In this document: piece by piece, positions 1-9,153 of the stretch
Layout of the letters: the number at the start of each line of letters is the position of its first letter
How positions within the stretch are numbered: the first letter of the stretch is position 1
Assembly: GCA_020629455.1 (NCBI GenBank)
Contig: JAHDDH010000003.1
Location: 1-64,000, forward strand
Source: Cytophagales bacterium
GTDB lineage: Bacteria > Bacteroidota > Bacteroidia > Cytophagales > Amoebophilaceae
Length of the DNA: 64,000 bases
Reading direction: 5' to 3'
Made by a program: the position numbers and the translations under genes
The notes under the pieces: model-generated
Seen by the model: only the letters and a program-made list of their open reading frames with translations
Told to the model about the DNA's origin: nothing
The model's database searches: none

Positions 1-933
1 AGCTTCTTTTTTAATTTTTTTTATATCTATTTTGTTATCAATAAATATTCTATGAAAATCAATAATATTTTTATGAAAATTAACGAAACAAAAATAATAA
101 TGTGTATTTGCTTTACTGGCACACCTACTATAGATAGCTTCAAAAATGTGCTGATGCTGATTTTTTTTTTTATCTTCTTTACCAATTTTATAAAAAGAAA
201 TAGATGGACCAATACAAATAGTTTTTTCCTTGTTGATCTTTGCTTTTAAAAAAAAATAACTGTTTCTAATTGCTTTTTCTATCAAACTAACTTCCCTTTT
301 TAAAGGGTTATCTTCTGGCGAATCACAGACAATTAGCCCTAGAGTAACATCATCATCAGTGTACGATTTTGGTAATAATTTACCAAACAAAATACAATTA
401 TCATCTAATACTATAGTGGTGGGATAGTTATAATGTTTAAATTCAGGAATCGAAAAATTATTGTCTTCAGTAAAATTGCTTATCAAAATTTGATTTTTAT
501 TTTTCACACAACAAAAAAAATTATATGACATATTACTTAACAACAATTTTTCATTGTCCCAAACATCAAAAGATACTTCTTTAGGAGGTGAAACATATAA
601 AAATACTCCTTCAGATATTTTTTGTATTGTGTTATGCCGCCAATTGATTAATGAAAGACTGTTAATAATTTTTTTTTGACTAATATTTTCTTTTTTGTTT
701 ACCAACAAAACTCCAATAATGGGATCATAATCGTTAATTTTTTTTTTGACAATATCTATATTAACAGGCATGACTAGTTTATGATTGATAAAAATTTTTT
801 TACTAGCACAATTGCTATTGTTTATTTCTAAACCCCAATTGTCACTTATCTCTTCTATTTTTTCACTATTACATTGGCATTGACACAATATAAAATTTAC
901 AATCACCAAACATATAAAAAATGTTTTTTTCAT
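1..933 (-). CDS. hypothetical lipoprotein, 3' end beyond window
   Basis: An uninterrupted reading frame runs from an ATG at 933 down to base 1 with no stop (311 codons visible), so the C-terminus lies outside the window. The N-terminus is MKKTFFICLVIVNFILCQCQ: a short basic stretch, a hydrophobic core and a cysteine at a plausible lipobox, so an exported lipoprotein is likely. The rest is rich in Asn, Lys and Ile, with a GVLLVNKK strand and a cysteine in LIVCDSPEDN; no catalytic motif or repeat was seen. I do not recognise the family. It is transcribed away from nothing obvious, behind rnpA on the same strand with about 90 bases between. The open frame and signal are seen; export is inferred. 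Confidence 0.65.
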   Translation of the reverse strand, partial: MKKTFFICLVIVNFILCQCQCNSEKIEEISDNWGLEINNSNCASKKIFINHKLVMPVNIDIVKKKINDYDPIIGVLLVNKKENISQKKIINSLSLINWRHNTIQKISEGVFLYVSPPKEVSFDVWDNEKLLLSNMSYNFFCCVKNKNQILISNFTEDNNFSIPEFKHYNYPTTIVLDDNCILFGKLLPKSYTDDDVTLGLIVCDSPEDNPLKREVSLIEKAIRNSYFFLKAKINKEKTICIGPSISFYKIGKEDKKKNQHQHIFEAIYSRCASKANTHYYFCFVNFHKNIIDFHRIFIDNKIDIKKIKKEA

Positions 934-1020
934 AAGATTATGTATTTAAAATTAAAAAATTATTTTTTTGTAAACTTTTTGTTCTTTCTAGGGATTATTA
1001 AAAATAAATTCATTAGTAAA

Positions 1021-1389
1021 TTATCTATCCTGAATTAAATACGAAAAAAACATACGCAGTGATTTTCTAAATATAGAGATACAAGGAATATTTTCCTTAC
1101 CTCCCATGTATTGATATACAATGGTTTTTTTTTTACAAAATTCAAGTAAATATTTTTCTTGTCTATAAGCTTCTCTTAATTTTCTTTTGATATTATTTCT
1201 ATCGACTGCTTTTGGTATATTTTTTTTAGAAATAGAGAATAAATTTTGTATACCCTGAATTTGATTAGTATAATCTGTTAAATATAAAAATGTAATATTT
1301 GGCAAATAATATTTTTTTCCATAAGTGAATGTTGCTTGGATCAATTTTTGATCACACAGTCTTTCTTTTTTTCGAAGGCAATTTTTCAA
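1021..1389 (-). CDS. rnpA: ribonuclease P protein component
   Basis: Protein subunit of RNase P, which assists the catalytic RNA in trimming tRNA 5' leaders. The product is 122 residues, a normal length. It opens with the usual KERLCDQ stretch and carries the RNR-like basic signature as AVDRNNIKRKLREAYR near residues 62-77. The start is a TTG (bases 1387-1389); an in-frame TAG lies five codons upstream and no ATG is available, so TTG is the likely start. It follows rpmH directly, the near-universal rpmH-rnpA pair. Identification is firm. Confidence 0.93.
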   Translation of the reverse strand: MKNCLRKKERLCDQKLIQATFTYGKKYYLPNITFLYLTDYTNQIQGIQNLFSISKKNIPKAVDRNNIKRKLREAYRQEKYLLEFCKKKTIVYQYMGGKENIPCISIFRKSLRMFFSYLIQDR

Positions 1390-1410
1390 TCTATATTCAA
1401 ACTAATAAGA

Positions 1411-1569
1411 TCATTTTTTATGTCTTGGTTCATCGGATACTGTTAGTTTTTTTCTTCCTTTTGCTCTTCTTCTAGCCAATATGGCTCTACCATCTTTCGT
1501 TGACATTCTTTCTCTAAAACCGTGCTTATTGCGTCGTTTCCGATTGGAGGGTTGATAAGTTCTTTTCAT
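1411..1569 (-). CDS. rpmH: 50S ribosomal protein L34 (bL34)
   Basis: A 52-residue protein beginning [20 protein letters not shown] and continuing with [20 protein letters not shown], the L34 consensus almost unchanged; the C-terminal tail ([11 protein letters not shown]) resembles the extended tail of Bacteroidetes L34. It is a structural protein of the large subunit. It lies 21 bases upstream of the TTG start of rnpA and is probably co-transcribed with it. Confidence 0.96.
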   Translation of the reverse strand: MKRTYQPSNRKRRNKHGFRERMSTKDGRAILARRRAKGRKKLTVSDEPRHKK

Positions 1570-1581
1570 GATTATAATTTT

Positions 1582-1887
1582 TTATTCTATGATGTATAAA
1601 TCTTCGTTTTTATTTTTCATATAAAAATTTTCCCTTGCATATTTAATTAAATAGATAGGGTCATCTAATCTTTTTTTTTCTTTTTTTATGTTTTTAATTT
1701 GATAAATATAGAGTTCTTTTTGTCTTTGTAGCCCTTTTTTTTTTTTGATCAGTGCATATAGTTGAAAAATATTTTCTTCATCAATACAGACAATGGTAAT
1801 AAAAAAAAAGAGAGCTGTGATAATATATTTATTTTTTACAAAAATTTTATGTTTATGGTATAAATTTTTCACCGTAATATGTGGCAT
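1582..1887 (-). CDS. ftsB: FtsB/DivIC-like septum formation initiator protein
   Basis: A 101-residue small bitopic membrane protein: a basic N-terminus, one hydrophobic segment at about residues 22-35 (ITALFFFITIVCI), then a Lys/Glu/Gln-rich coiled coil (about 44-72) and the typical tail with YLIKYARENFYMKNKNEDLY. This is the layout of FtsB/DivIC, which forms a complex with FtsL and FtsQ at the septum. Its start overlaps the 3' end of eno by 35 bases; placement next to eno is common for this family. FtsL and FtsI are encoded near the other end of the window. The family call rests on architecture and context more than on conserved residues. Confidence 0.75.
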   Translation of the reverse strand: MPHITVKNLYHKHKIFVKNKYIITALFFFITIVCIDEENIFQLYALIKKKKGLQRQKELYIYQIKNIKKEKKRLDDPIYLIKYARENFYMKNKNEDLYIIE

Positions 1888-3136
1888 ATTTTCCTAATGC
1901 TTCTTCTATACGTAAAATTTGGTTGTATTTTGCAACTCTTTCAGAGCGTGTCAGGGACCCGGATTTAATCTGTGATGCTTGATAAGCAACGGAAAGATCT
2001 GCTATCATAGTATCTTCTGTTTCACCTGAACGATGCGAAATAATATGGGTATAAGCTGCTTTTTTTGCTAGGTCAATTGTATTTTTTGTTTCAGTCAATG
2101 TACCTACTTGATTAGGTTTGATCAAAATAGTATTGGCTACTTTTTGATTGATACCTTGCTGTAATTTTTGACTGTTGGTAACAAATAAATCATCTCCTAC
2201 TAGCTTAATTTTATGGCCTATTTTTTTTGTTAATTTTTGCCATCCTAGCCAATCATCTTCTGCTAAAGGATCTTCTATTGAATATATTGGATATTTTTTT
2301 ATTAATGTATCCCAAAACATAATCATATCATCTGTAGTGTAGCTTTCTTGCAGAGATGAAGACCTAAAAAAATATTTTTTGTTATGAGAGTTATATAATT
2401 CTGAAGCAGCAGCATCTAGTCCAATCAAAATATCTTTTCCAGGAGTATAGCCTGCTTGTTCAATAGCTTGTAGGATATATTCAAAAGCAACATGGTAAGA
2501 AGAAAGATTTGGTGCAAATCCTCCTTCATCTCCTACATTGGTAGAATATTTATTTTTTTTAAGTATTTCACCCAAAGTGTGAAATACTGTTATGCCCATT
2601 GTCAAGGCTTGAGAAAATTTTTGAACTTTTACAGGTAAAATTAAAAATTCTTGGAAATCGATAGGGTTGTCTGCATGTACACCTCCATTGAGAACATTTA
2701 ACATAGGAATTGGCAATGTATAGGTATCAGCTGGATTTAAATATTTATAGAGTGGCAAATTATTTTCTGCTGCTGCTGCTTTAGCAATAGCAGATGAAAC
2801 ACCTAAAATGGTATTTGCTCCTATTTTAGATTTATCTAAAGTGCCATCTAATTGTATCATCCTATAGTCTAGCACCTTTTGATTAGTGATATCTTCTCCA
2901 ATCAATGCCTCTTTAATGATGGTTAAGATGTACTTAATTGACATTTTGACACCCTTTCCTCTATATTCTTTATTACCATCATACAAATATTTTGCTTCAT
3001 ATTTACCTACAGATGCTCCGGAAGGAACAGATGCTCTACCTAAATTATTTTTATTGGTAATTACATCTACTTCTATTGTAGGATTACCTCTTGAATCAAA
3101 TATTTGTCTTGCATATATGTTTTTAATAAGACCCAT
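1853..3136 (-). CDS. eno: enolase
   Basis: Converts 2-phosphoglycerate to phosphoenolpyruvate in glycolysis; Mg-dependent and cytosolic. At 427 residues it is full length. Family motifs are present: ARQIFDSRGNPTIEVDV at the N-terminus, the acidic loop NVGDEGGFAPN, the metal ligand region SIEDPLAEDDW, and SHRSGETEDT near the C-terminus. I chose the ATG at 3136 (MGLIKNIYARQ); the frame also extends to a TTG at 3151, which would add five non-conserved residues. It follows rplQ and overlaps the FtsB-like gene. With pgk at 17372 it shows that the lower half of glycolysis is at least partly kept. Confidence 0.97.
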   Translation of the reverse strand: MGLIKNIYARQIFDSRGNPTIEVDVITNKNNLGRASVPSGASVGKYEAKYLYDGNKEYRGKGVKMSIKYILTIIKEALIGEDITNQKVLDYRMIQLDGTLDKSKIGANTILGVSSAIAKAAAAENNLPLYKYLNPADTYTLPIPMLNVLNGGVHADNPIDFQEFLILPVKVQKFSQALTMGITVFHTLGEILKKNKYSTNVGDEGGFAPNLSSYHVAFEYILQAIEQAGYTPGKDILIGLDAAASELYNSHNKKYFFRSSSLQESYTTDDMIMFWDTLIKKYPIYSIEDPLAEDDWLGWQKLTKKIGHKIKLVGDDLFVTNSQKLQQGINQKVANTILIKPNQVGTLTETKNTIDLAKKAAYTHIISHRSGETEDTMIADLSVAYQASQIKSGSLTRSERVAKYNQILRIEEALGKYATYYGEKFIP

Positions 3137-3157
3137 AGTAGTGTTAAGCAATTATAT

Positions 3158-3625
3158 TTAGCTTACAGTAGGATGATTTTGTATATTTTCTGATGTTGAC
3201 TTATTTTTTCTTCTTTTTCTTGTTGTTTTTTGTTTTTCTTCTTTTATTTTGTGGTATAATTCGTTATAGTCTACTAGTTCTATCATACTCATTTCTGCAT
3301 TGTCTCCTAACCTTTTACCTAAACGCAAAATGCGCGTATATCCTCCTGGTCTATCAATAATTTTTGCAGCAATATTATTAAATATCTCTTTTACAGGTGC
3401 TTTATCTTGAAAAAATGAAAAAACTATTCTTCTTGTGTGAGTAGTGTCTTTTTTAGATTTTGTCAAGATAGGTTCTATATATTTTCTTAGTGCTTTTGCC
3501 TTCGCTAATGTAGTAGTAATTCTTTTTTCTTTATTCAAAATCAAAGATTTTGCTAACCCAGACAAAAGAGCTTTTCTGCTACCAGATTTTCTACTTAAAT
3601 GATTATTTTTTTTCTGATGTCTCAT
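3158..3625 (-). CDS. rplQ: 50S ribosomal protein L17 (bL17)
   Basis: Large-subunit protein of 155 residues. The N-terminus ([20 protein letters not shown]) and the NLAKSL-like / [22 protein letters not shown] region match L17. The last 30 residues form a Lys/Arg-rich tail, as in other Bacteroidetes L17 proteins. It is the last ribosomal gene of the cluster, 28 bases after rpoA. In many Bacteroidetes carA follows rplQ; here eno follows directly. Confidence 0.95.
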   Translation of the reverse strand: MRHQKKNNHLSRKSGSRKALLSGLAKSLILNKEKRITTTLAKAKALRKYIEPILTKSKKDTTHTRRIVFSFFQDKAPVKEIFNNIAAKIIDRPGGYTRILRLGKRLGDNAEMSMIELVDYNELYHKIKEEKQKTTRKRRKNKSTSENIQNHPTVS

Positions 3626-3653
3626 AATAGATTTTTTTTAAGCATTATACTTG

Positions 3654-4637
3654 CTATTTTTCCTCTATAATAGATTGTATATCCATACCGAAATGAAGAT
3701 TTTTTTCTTGCATAATTTTCTGTATTTCTTCGTATGATTTTTTTCCGAAATTTTTAAAATTCAACTCTTCTTCTTTTAATTTTACCACATCTCCAAAAGT
3801 ACTTAATCCAGCAGATGCGAGTGAATTAAAAGCCCTTGAAGTCAAGTTTAATTCACTAAGAGGAGTCTTTAGTAATTTGCTTAGCTGTAATTGTTTATTT
3901 TTTTCTTCCTCATCCTGAGTAGATGGATGAAGAAAAATATTTTCTTTTAAAAAAATATCAAAATGTTTTTGTAGAATAACAACTGCATATTTCAAAGCGT
4001 CTTTCGACTCAAGTGTTCCATCAGTTTGTATGGATAAAAGAAGATGATCATAATCAATTTTTTTACCTACTCTTGTGTCTTCTACTGTATAACTTACTTT
4101 TTTGATAGGTGTAAAAGTAGCATCCATGGGGATGATTCCTAGTTTTTCTTCTTGTAAAAAATTATGTTCTTCAGCAGGTCTATAGCCTTTACCTTTTTGA
4201 ATAATAAGTGATATTTCAAATGATATAGCTTTTGCAAATCTACAAATAACTAATGATGGATTTAGAATTGATACCTTATGACTATTCTGGAGGATATCAC
4301 TCGCCTTCAATTCTTTTTGGTTATTAATGCTAATTTCTATTTTCTCTTCTATAAAAGGAGATAGTGCTTTAATTTTTACTTTTTTAAGATTCAATATTAT
4401 TTCCGAAACATCTTCAATAACACCTTCAATCGTAGAAAATTCATGATGAATATTCGGTATACTACAGGCAACAATTGCATAACCTTCTAATGAAGATAAC
4501 AAAACCCTTCTCAATGCATTACCAATAGTGGTACCATACCCTTGCTCTAAAGGTTTAAGACTAAAAGAAGTACAGTTATCTTCTTTGTTTTCTATGATAA
4601 TATTCTTAGGTATATTAAATGTAATATCGTCAGACAT
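3654..4637 (-). CDS. rpoA: DNA-directed RNA polymerase subunit alpha
   Basis: A 327-residue alpha subunit. The N-terminal dimerisation and assembly domain contains LEQGYGTTIGNALRRVLLSS, the signature that seeds alpha dimerisation and beta/beta-prime docking. The C-terminal domain (about 255-320) carries two helix-hairpin-helix-like segments (ELNLTSRAFNSLASAGL, NFGKKSYEEIQ), where regulators and UP-element DNA bind. It lies in the classic rpsM-rpsK-rpsD-rpoA-rplQ block. Beta and beta-prime are encoded at 41986-50200. Confidence 0.97.
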   Translation of the reverse strand: MSDDITFNIPKNIIIENKEDNCTSFSLKPLEQGYGTTIGNALRRVLLSSLEGYAIVACSIPNIHHEFSTIEGVIEDVSEIILNLKKVKIKALSPFIEEKIEISINNQKELKASDILQNSHKVSILNPSLVICRFAKAISFEISLIIQKGKGYRPAEEHNFLQEEKLGIIPMDATFTPIKKVSYTVEDTRVGKKIDYDHLLLSIQTDGTLESKDALKYAVVILQKHFDIFLKENIFLHPSTQDEEEKNKQLQLSKLLKTPLSELNLTSRAFNSLASAGLSTFGDVVKLKEEELNFKNFGKKSYEEIQKIMQEKNLHFGMDIQSIIEEK

Positions 4638-4686
4638 TGCGTTATTTTCAGTTTAAAATAATATGAAGATGTAAAATCTGAGAGTT

Positions 4687-5286
4687 TTATCGAGAATAAA
4701 GCTCTACAATATTTTGTTCATTAATCTTTTCAGGTATTTTTTCTCTTTCAGGGATACCTATGACTTTTCCTTTATAGTTTTCCCTGCTCCATTCTAGCCA
4801 ATCATAATGATTATGATTGGACATCATATTTTGTTCTATAAATGATAAAGATTTAGATTTTTCTTTAATTGAAATAAGATCTCCTATTTTAACTTGGTAA
4901 GATGGTATATTGACAATTCTTTCATTCACAGTAATATGCCTGTGTACAACAAGCTGCCTTGCAGCACGCCGTGTTGGACTAATACCTAGACGAAATACAA
5001 TATTATCTAATCGTTGTTCTAATAATTGTAACAAGATAGTTCCTGTGATTCCTTTTCTTCTTACCGCTTTTTGAAAAGTATTAGAAAATTGTTTTTCTAG
5101 AAGACCATAAATATGCTTAGCTTTTTGTTTTTCTTGTAACTGTAAAGCATATGCTGTCTTTTTTTTTCTTGATCTACCATGTTGTCCTGGAGGATAGTTT
5201 TTCTTTTTAAGTATTTTAGCAGCACCTAAAATAGGCTCCTTAAATTTTCTTGATATTTTGGCTTTAGGCCCTGTATATCTTGCCAT
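4687..5286 (-). CDS. rpsD: 30S ribosomal protein S4 (uS4)
   Basis: Primary 16S-binding and 5'-domain assembly protein, 199 residues. It has the MARYTGPKAKISRKF start and an S4 RNA-binding domain from about residue 90 (LEQRLDNIVFRLGISPTRRAARQLVVHRHITVNE). In many bacteria S4 represses its own operon by binding the leader; no leader pseudoknot was sought here. It sits between rpsK and rpoA, 9 bases from rpsK. Confidence 0.96.
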   Translation of the reverse strand: MARYTGPKAKISRKFKEPILGAAKILKKKNYPPGQHGRSRKKKTAYALQLQEKQKAKHIYGLLEKQFSNTFQKAVRRKGITGTILLQLLEQRLDNIVFRLGISPTRRAARQLVVHRHITVNERIVNIPSYQVKIGDLISIKEKSKSLSFIEQNMMSNHNHYDWLEWSRENYKGKVIGIPEREKIPEKINEQNIVELYSR

Positions 5287-5295
5287 ATTTTTGTT

Positions 5296-5697
5296 TTATA
5301 ATATGATTTTTGATGGTCTTCTTCTTTTAGGAGGCCGACATCCATTGTGAGGAACGGGAGTAATATCTTTGATCATCACAATGTCTATACCAACATTTTG
5401 TATCGTCCTAACAGCTGCTTCTTTACCACCCCCAGGACCCTTAAGATAGACATTGACTTTTTTCATTCCTAATTCATGGGCTTTTTTAGCACAATCAATT
5501 GCCGTACACTGAGCTGCATAAGGAGTATTTTTCTTTGATCCTTTAAATCCCATTTTTCCAGCAGATGACCATGTGACTACTTGTCCCTGTTGATTGGTCA
5601 TTGATATAATAATATTATTAAAAGATGTTGTGATACATGCCCTGCCAAACTCATCAATTTGTACTACTTTTTTTTTTGATTTTTCTGCTTTTTTCAT
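5296..5697 (-). CDS. rpsK: 30S ribosomal protein S11 (uS11)
   Basis: Platform protein of the small subunit, 133 residues from the ATG at 5697 ([10 protein letters not shown]). A TTG two codons upstream keeps the frame open, but the ATG is preferred. Conserved segments include [37 protein letters not shown] (split across the middle) and the C-terminal [17 protein letters not shown] motif, which is diagnostic. Confidence 0.96.
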   Translation of the reverse strand: MKKAEKSKKKVVQIDEFGRACITTSFNNIIISMTNQQGQVVTWSSAGKMGFKGSKKNTPYAAQCTAIDCAKKAHELGMKKVNVYLKGPGGGKEAAVRTIQNVGIDIVMIKDITPVPHNGCRPPKRRRPSKIIL

Positions 5698-5713
5698 ATT
5701 CAAAAGTTACTTT

Positions 5714-6091
5714 TTACTTTGTGACCTTCTTTTTATTTGCTACGGTTTTTCTTTTTCCCTTACGTGTTCTTGCATTATTTTTTGTTTTTTGACCTCTCAC
5801 AGGTAATCCAAGACGATGACGCTTGCCCCTATAACACCCAATATCAATCAACCTTTTGATGTTTAACCTAATTTCACCCCTCAAATCTCCTTCAACCTTA
5901 TAGTTTTTACTTATAACTTCACGTATACGCTTAATTTCATCATCTATCCAATCCTTTACATATTTATTACCATCAATACTTGCTTTTTCAAAAATATTTT
6001 TAGCCCTACTTCTACCAATACCATATATATAAGTTAGTGCAACTTCACCTCTTTTTTTAAGAGGTAAATCAACACCTAATATTCTAACCAT
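5714..6091 (-). CDS. rpsM: 30S ribosomal protein S13 (uS13)
   Basis: Head protein of the small subunit that contacts the P-site tRNA and the L5 bridge; 125 residues. It starts [20 protein letters not shown], has the [14 protein letters not shown] helix-two-turn-helix segment, and the C-terminal [25 protein letters not shown] signature. It lies between rpmJ and rpsK, spaced 5 and 16 bases. Confidence 0.97.
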   Translation of the reverse strand: MVRILGVDLPLKKRGEVALTYIYGIGRSRAKNIFEKASIDGNKYVKDWIDDEIKRIREVISKNYKVEGDLRGEIRLNIKRLIDIGCYRGKRHRLGLPVRGQKTKNNARTRKGKRKTVANKKKVTK

Positions 6092-6096
6092 AGTTT

Positions 6097-6213
6097 TTAA
6101 CCTTGTCTTTGTTTAAATCTTGGATTTTTTTTATTGATTGTATACAATCGTCCTTTCCTTCGTACAATTACACAGTCATTACTTCTTTTTTTTACAGATA
6201 CTTTTACTTTCAT
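6097..6213 (-). CDS. rpmJ: 50S ribosomal protein L36 (bL36)
   Basis: A very short gene, 38 residues: [20 protein letters not shown] followed by [18 protein letters not shown]. The GRLYxIxxxNPRxKxRQG ending is the L36 signature. Of the zinc-ribbon cysteines only one (Cys14) is left, so this is a zinc-independent (C-minus) form. It sits in its standard place between infA and rpsM. Confidence 0.95.
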   Translation of the reverse strand: MKVKVSVKKRSNDCVIVRRKGRLYTINKKNPRFKQRQG

Positions 6214-6223
6214 AAATAAATTT

Positions 6224-6442
6224 TTATTTGTAACGATAAGTGATTCTTCCTTTTGTCAAATCATAGGGTGACATTTCTAATTTTACTTTATCTCCTGGAA
6301 ATATTTTAATATAAAATTTTCTCATTTTTCCAGATATATGAGCAGTAATCAACATACCACTGGATAATTTTACTTTGAATATCGCATTTGGAAATGCTTC
6401 AATTACCGTACCTTCTTGTACTAATGGCTCTTGTTTAGGCAT
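6224..6442 (-). CDS. infA: translation initiation factor IF-1
   Basis: A 72-residue OB-fold factor that binds the ribosomal A site during initiation. The sequence [20 protein letters not shown], then [21 protein letters not shown] and [14 protein letters not shown], is standard IF-1 over its whole length. It lies 19 bases downstream of map in the usual secY-map-infA-rpmJ order. Confidence 0.97.
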   Translation of the reverse strand: MPKQEPLVQEGTVIEAFPNAIFKVKLSSGMLITAHISGKMRKFYIKIFPGDKVKLEMSPYDLTKGRITYRYK

Positions 6443-6461
6443 ACATCATTTTTCAAAATGT

Positions 6462-7205
6462 CTAAAATTTTGTTAATATTTTTGTTCCTTGATTGAGTAT
6501 TGCTACTGTATGCTCGAAATGAGCTGAAAGTTTTTGATCCCAGGTTTTAAAAACACCATTTTTTTTCTGAAAAACTTTATGGCTCCCCCAGTTAATCATC
6601 GGTTCTATCGCTAATACCATACCATGTTTTATAATATATCCTTCTTTTTTTTTTCCAAAATTAGGAACATTTGGTTTTTCGTGTAGTTTTTTTCCGATAC
6701 CATGACCTGTTAGATCTCTTACAATAGCATAATGATACTTTTCAACAAAATTCTGTATTGCGTGACCTATATCTCCGATAGTGTTACCAACAATTGCTTT
6801 TTCAATTCCACAATATAATGATTTTTTAGCTATATCTAAAAATTTTAATATTGATTTATCTACATCACCAACAGGATAAGTAAAGGCACTATCCGTATGA
6901 TATCCCTTATAATAGACTCCACAATCAATAGAAACAATATCACCTTCTTTCAATGTATATTTAGAAGGAAGTCCGTGCACTACAACATCATTTACAGAGA
7001 TACAAAGAGTATAAGGATAGCGTTTATAACCCTTAAATGATGGGAGAGCTTTATGCCCTTTAATAAATTTTTCTGCTATAGCATCTAATTTTTCTGTTTT
7101 TACACCTGGATAAATATGGTGGCTAATCAATCTATGTGTTGCATTTAAAATTTTAGCCCCTTGTTCCATCAAACAAATTTCTTTTTCTGTTTTCAAGGAT
7201 ATCAT
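6462..7205 (-). CDS. map: methionine aminopeptidase, type I
   Basis: Removes the N-terminal methionine from new proteins. 247 residues with the type I pita-bread fold. Metal ligands can be placed: Asp in SIDCGVYYKGYHTDSA (both the DCG and the HTD aspartates), the His in DLTGHGIGKKLHEKPNVPN, the Glu in AIEPMINWG, and a Glu in the C-terminal HFEHTVAI segment. It lies in the spc operon right after secY, as in Bacteroidetes. Confidence 0.96.
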   Translation of the reverse strand: MISLKTEKEICLMEQGAKILNATHRLISHHIYPGVKTEKLDAIAEKFIKGHKALPSFKGYKRYPYTLCISVNDVVVHGLPSKYTLKEGDIVSIDCGVYYKGYHTDSAFTYPVGDVDKSILKFLDIAKKSLYCGIEKAIVGNTIGDIGHAIQNFVEKYHYAIVRDLTGHGIGKKLHEKPNVPNFGKKKEGYIIKHGMVLAIEPMINWGSHKVFQKKNGVFKTWDQKLSAHFEHTVAILNQGTKILTKF

Positions 7206-7215
7206 TATTTTCCTA

Positions 7216-8502
7216 TCAAATTGACTTTATATTTATAAGATCATCATAAGAATGCATTAAGAGATAACTTTTTGTTTGTTGTATAACCTCTAACGTAACA
7301 CCTACTATGATCAAAAGAGATGTTCCTCCAAAAAATTGACTAAATTCTCTACTAACACCCATTTTGTAAGCTAAGGCAGGTAATATGGCAATAATTGCCA
7401 GAATAATTGCACTGGGAAATGTAATTTTACTAATGACATTATCGATATAACGCTCTGTGTCTTGACCAGGTTTTATACCAGGAATAAAACCTCCACTACG
7501 TTTCATATCATCTGAAATTTGATTGGGATTGATAGTAATAGCAGTATAAAAAAATGTAAATAAAATAATGAGAAGACTGAATAATAAATTATACTGCCAA
7601 GTTGTAAAATCTGAAAAGGATTGTATAATTTTTTGAATTTCTATATACTGATGAGGCAGGAGTCCAAGAATTAAACCAGGAATAAATATAAGTGCTTGGG
7701 CAAATATAATAGGCATAACACCAGATGCATTGATTTTAAAAGGAATATATTTTGTTTGGATATCAGTTATATGGCTGCCACTAACTATCTGCTTAGCATA
7801 TTGTATAGGAATTTTTCTTGTTGCCTCAGTAAAAGATATAAAACCAATAATAATAAAAAATAGTATAGTCATTTCTAATATCAAAAATAGCCCTTTATCT
7901 ATGCCTTTAGTATAAAATTCTATATAAAATGCACCAGGCAAAGAAGAAATAATACCAACCATAATTAACATTGATATACCATTGCCAATACCTTTTTCTG
8001 TAATACGCTCACCAATCCACATACAAAACATAGTGCCAGCTATTAATACAGTCATAGCAATGACGGTAAATAATGTCTTGTTAATCCAAAGCATATCATG
8101 GTTAACTGTAGCAGATATATAAGCAAAAGACTGTATTCCAGTAATAAGAATAGTGAGTATTCTGGTAATGTTATTTAATCTATTTTGGCCAGATTGGCCC
8201 TCTTTTTGTAATTTTTGAAAAAAAGGAAAAGAAAATGCAAGTAGCTGAACAGCAATAGAAGCAGATATATAAGGCATAATACCTAAGGCAAAAATAGATG
8301 CATTACTAAAAGCACCACCTAAAAAATTATCCAATAGACTAAAAATTCCTTTTGAATTTTTAGTAATTTTTTCTGGATTAATACCCGGCAAAACTATAAA
8401 AGAACCTAAACGAAAAATTACTAATAAACCTATAGTTGTAAATATTCTTTTTTTTAATTCTTGTATTTGATATATTTTTTTTATGATAGAAAAAAGATAC
8501 AT
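7216..8502 (-). CDS. secY: protein translocase subunit SecY
   Basis: Channel subunit of the SecYEG translocon in the inner membrane; 428 residues with about ten hydrophobic segments. Typical pieces are LGIMPYISASIAVQLL (TM2 region), the cytoplasmic loop with QSGQNRLNNITR, the ITEKGIGNGISMLIMVGI segment, and SGGFIPGIKPGQDTERYI. It lies between rplO and map, 9 bases after rplO. Its partner SecE is at 53009; secG is not in the window. Confidence 0.97.
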   Translation of the reverse strand: MYLFSIIKKIYQIQELKKRIFTTIGLLVIFRLGSFIVLPGINPEKITKNSKGIFSLLDNFLGGAFSNASIFALGIMPYISASIAVQLLAFSFPFFQKLQKEGQSGQNRLNNITRILTILITGIQSFAYISATVNHDMLWINKTLFTVIAMTVLIAGTMFCMWIGERITEKGIGNGISMLIMVGIISSLPGAFYIEFYTKGIDKGLFLILEMTILFFIIIGFISFTEATRKIPIQYAKQIVSGSHITDIQTKYIPFKINASGVMPIIFAQALIFIPGLILGLLPHQYIEIQKIIQSFSDFTTWQYNLLFSLLIILFTFFYTAITINPNQISDDMKRSGGFIPGIKPGQDTERYIDNVISKITFPSAIILAIIAILPALAYKMGVSREFSQFFGGTSLLIIVGVTLEVIQQTKSYLLMHSYDDLINIKSI

Positions 8503-8511
8503 AATGATTTA

Positions 8512-8961
8512 TCAGAATTTTATCAACTCACCCCCTTGTTGTTCAATCAACTGTTTAGCCTTTGAAGAAAATGCATGAGCAGCAATGGACACTTTGCTTT
8601 TCAGTTCTCCTTTTGCTAAAATTTTAATTTTTTCCTTTAGATTACCAATAAGCCCATTATGATAAAATGTTTCAAGAGTAAATTGATGAATATTCTTATT
8701 TTCGCACAAATTTTGAATTTGACAAAGATTAATCACTTTATATACTTTTCTGTTAATATTTTTAAAACCAAATTTAGGCAAACGTCTTTGTAATGGCAGT
8801 TGCCCCCCCTCAAATCCTATTTTTTTTTTGTAACCAGATCTAGATTTGGCCCCTTTATGTCCTCTTGTAGAAGTTCCACCTTTACCAGAACCTTGACCTC
8901 GGGCTATTCTTTTTTTTTTTTTTAATGCACCTTGAGCCGGTTTTAAAGTATGCAATTTCAT
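8512..8961 (-). CDS. rplO: 50S ribosomal protein L15 (uL15)
   Basis: Large-subunit assembly protein, 149 residues. The N-terminus carries the L15 signature RGQGSGKGGTSTRGHKGAKSRSG and the FEGGQLPLQRRLPKFGF motif. The start overlaps the rpmD stop in an ATGA. Codons for LKKKKR contain a run of 14 A on the coding strand (bases 8910-8923 region), so the gene tolerates a long slippery tract while staying in frame. Confidence 0.96.
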   Translation of the reverse strand: MKLHTLKPAQGALKKKKRIARGQGSGKGGTSTRGHKGAKSRSGYKKKIGFEGGQLPLQRRLPKFGFKNINRKVYKVINLCQIQNLCENKNIHQFTLETFYHNGLIGNLKEKIKILAKGELKSKVSIAAHAFSSKAKQLIEQQGGELIKF

Positions 8962-9140
8962 ATTGATTGTATTTTTATTAAATGCTTTACTTTATCAATC
9001 ATACCCTGTGTAGCAGGTGTAATTTTCAACGTTTTGCTTTTATTAATTTTTCCAAGCCCTAATGCCTGAATAGTTCTTTTTTGTTTTTTAGATCTCTTAA
9101 TAATACTTCTTATTTGTGTAATATTAACTTTAGTTTCCAT
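8958..9140 (-). CDS. rpmD: 50S ribosomal protein L30 (uL30)
   Basis: A 60-residue L30 from the ATG at 9140 (METKVNITQIRSIIKRSKKQ). The frame stays open to 9188, but those 16 residues overlap rpsE and are not L30-like, so the internal ATG is the start. RTIQALGLGKINKSK is the core L30 motif. It overlaps rplO by four bases. Confidence 0.93.
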   Translation of the reverse strand: METKVNITQIRSIIKRSKKQKRTIQALGLGKINKSKTLKITPATQGMIDKVKHLIKIQSI

Positions 9141-9153
9141 ATTTATTATTTTA

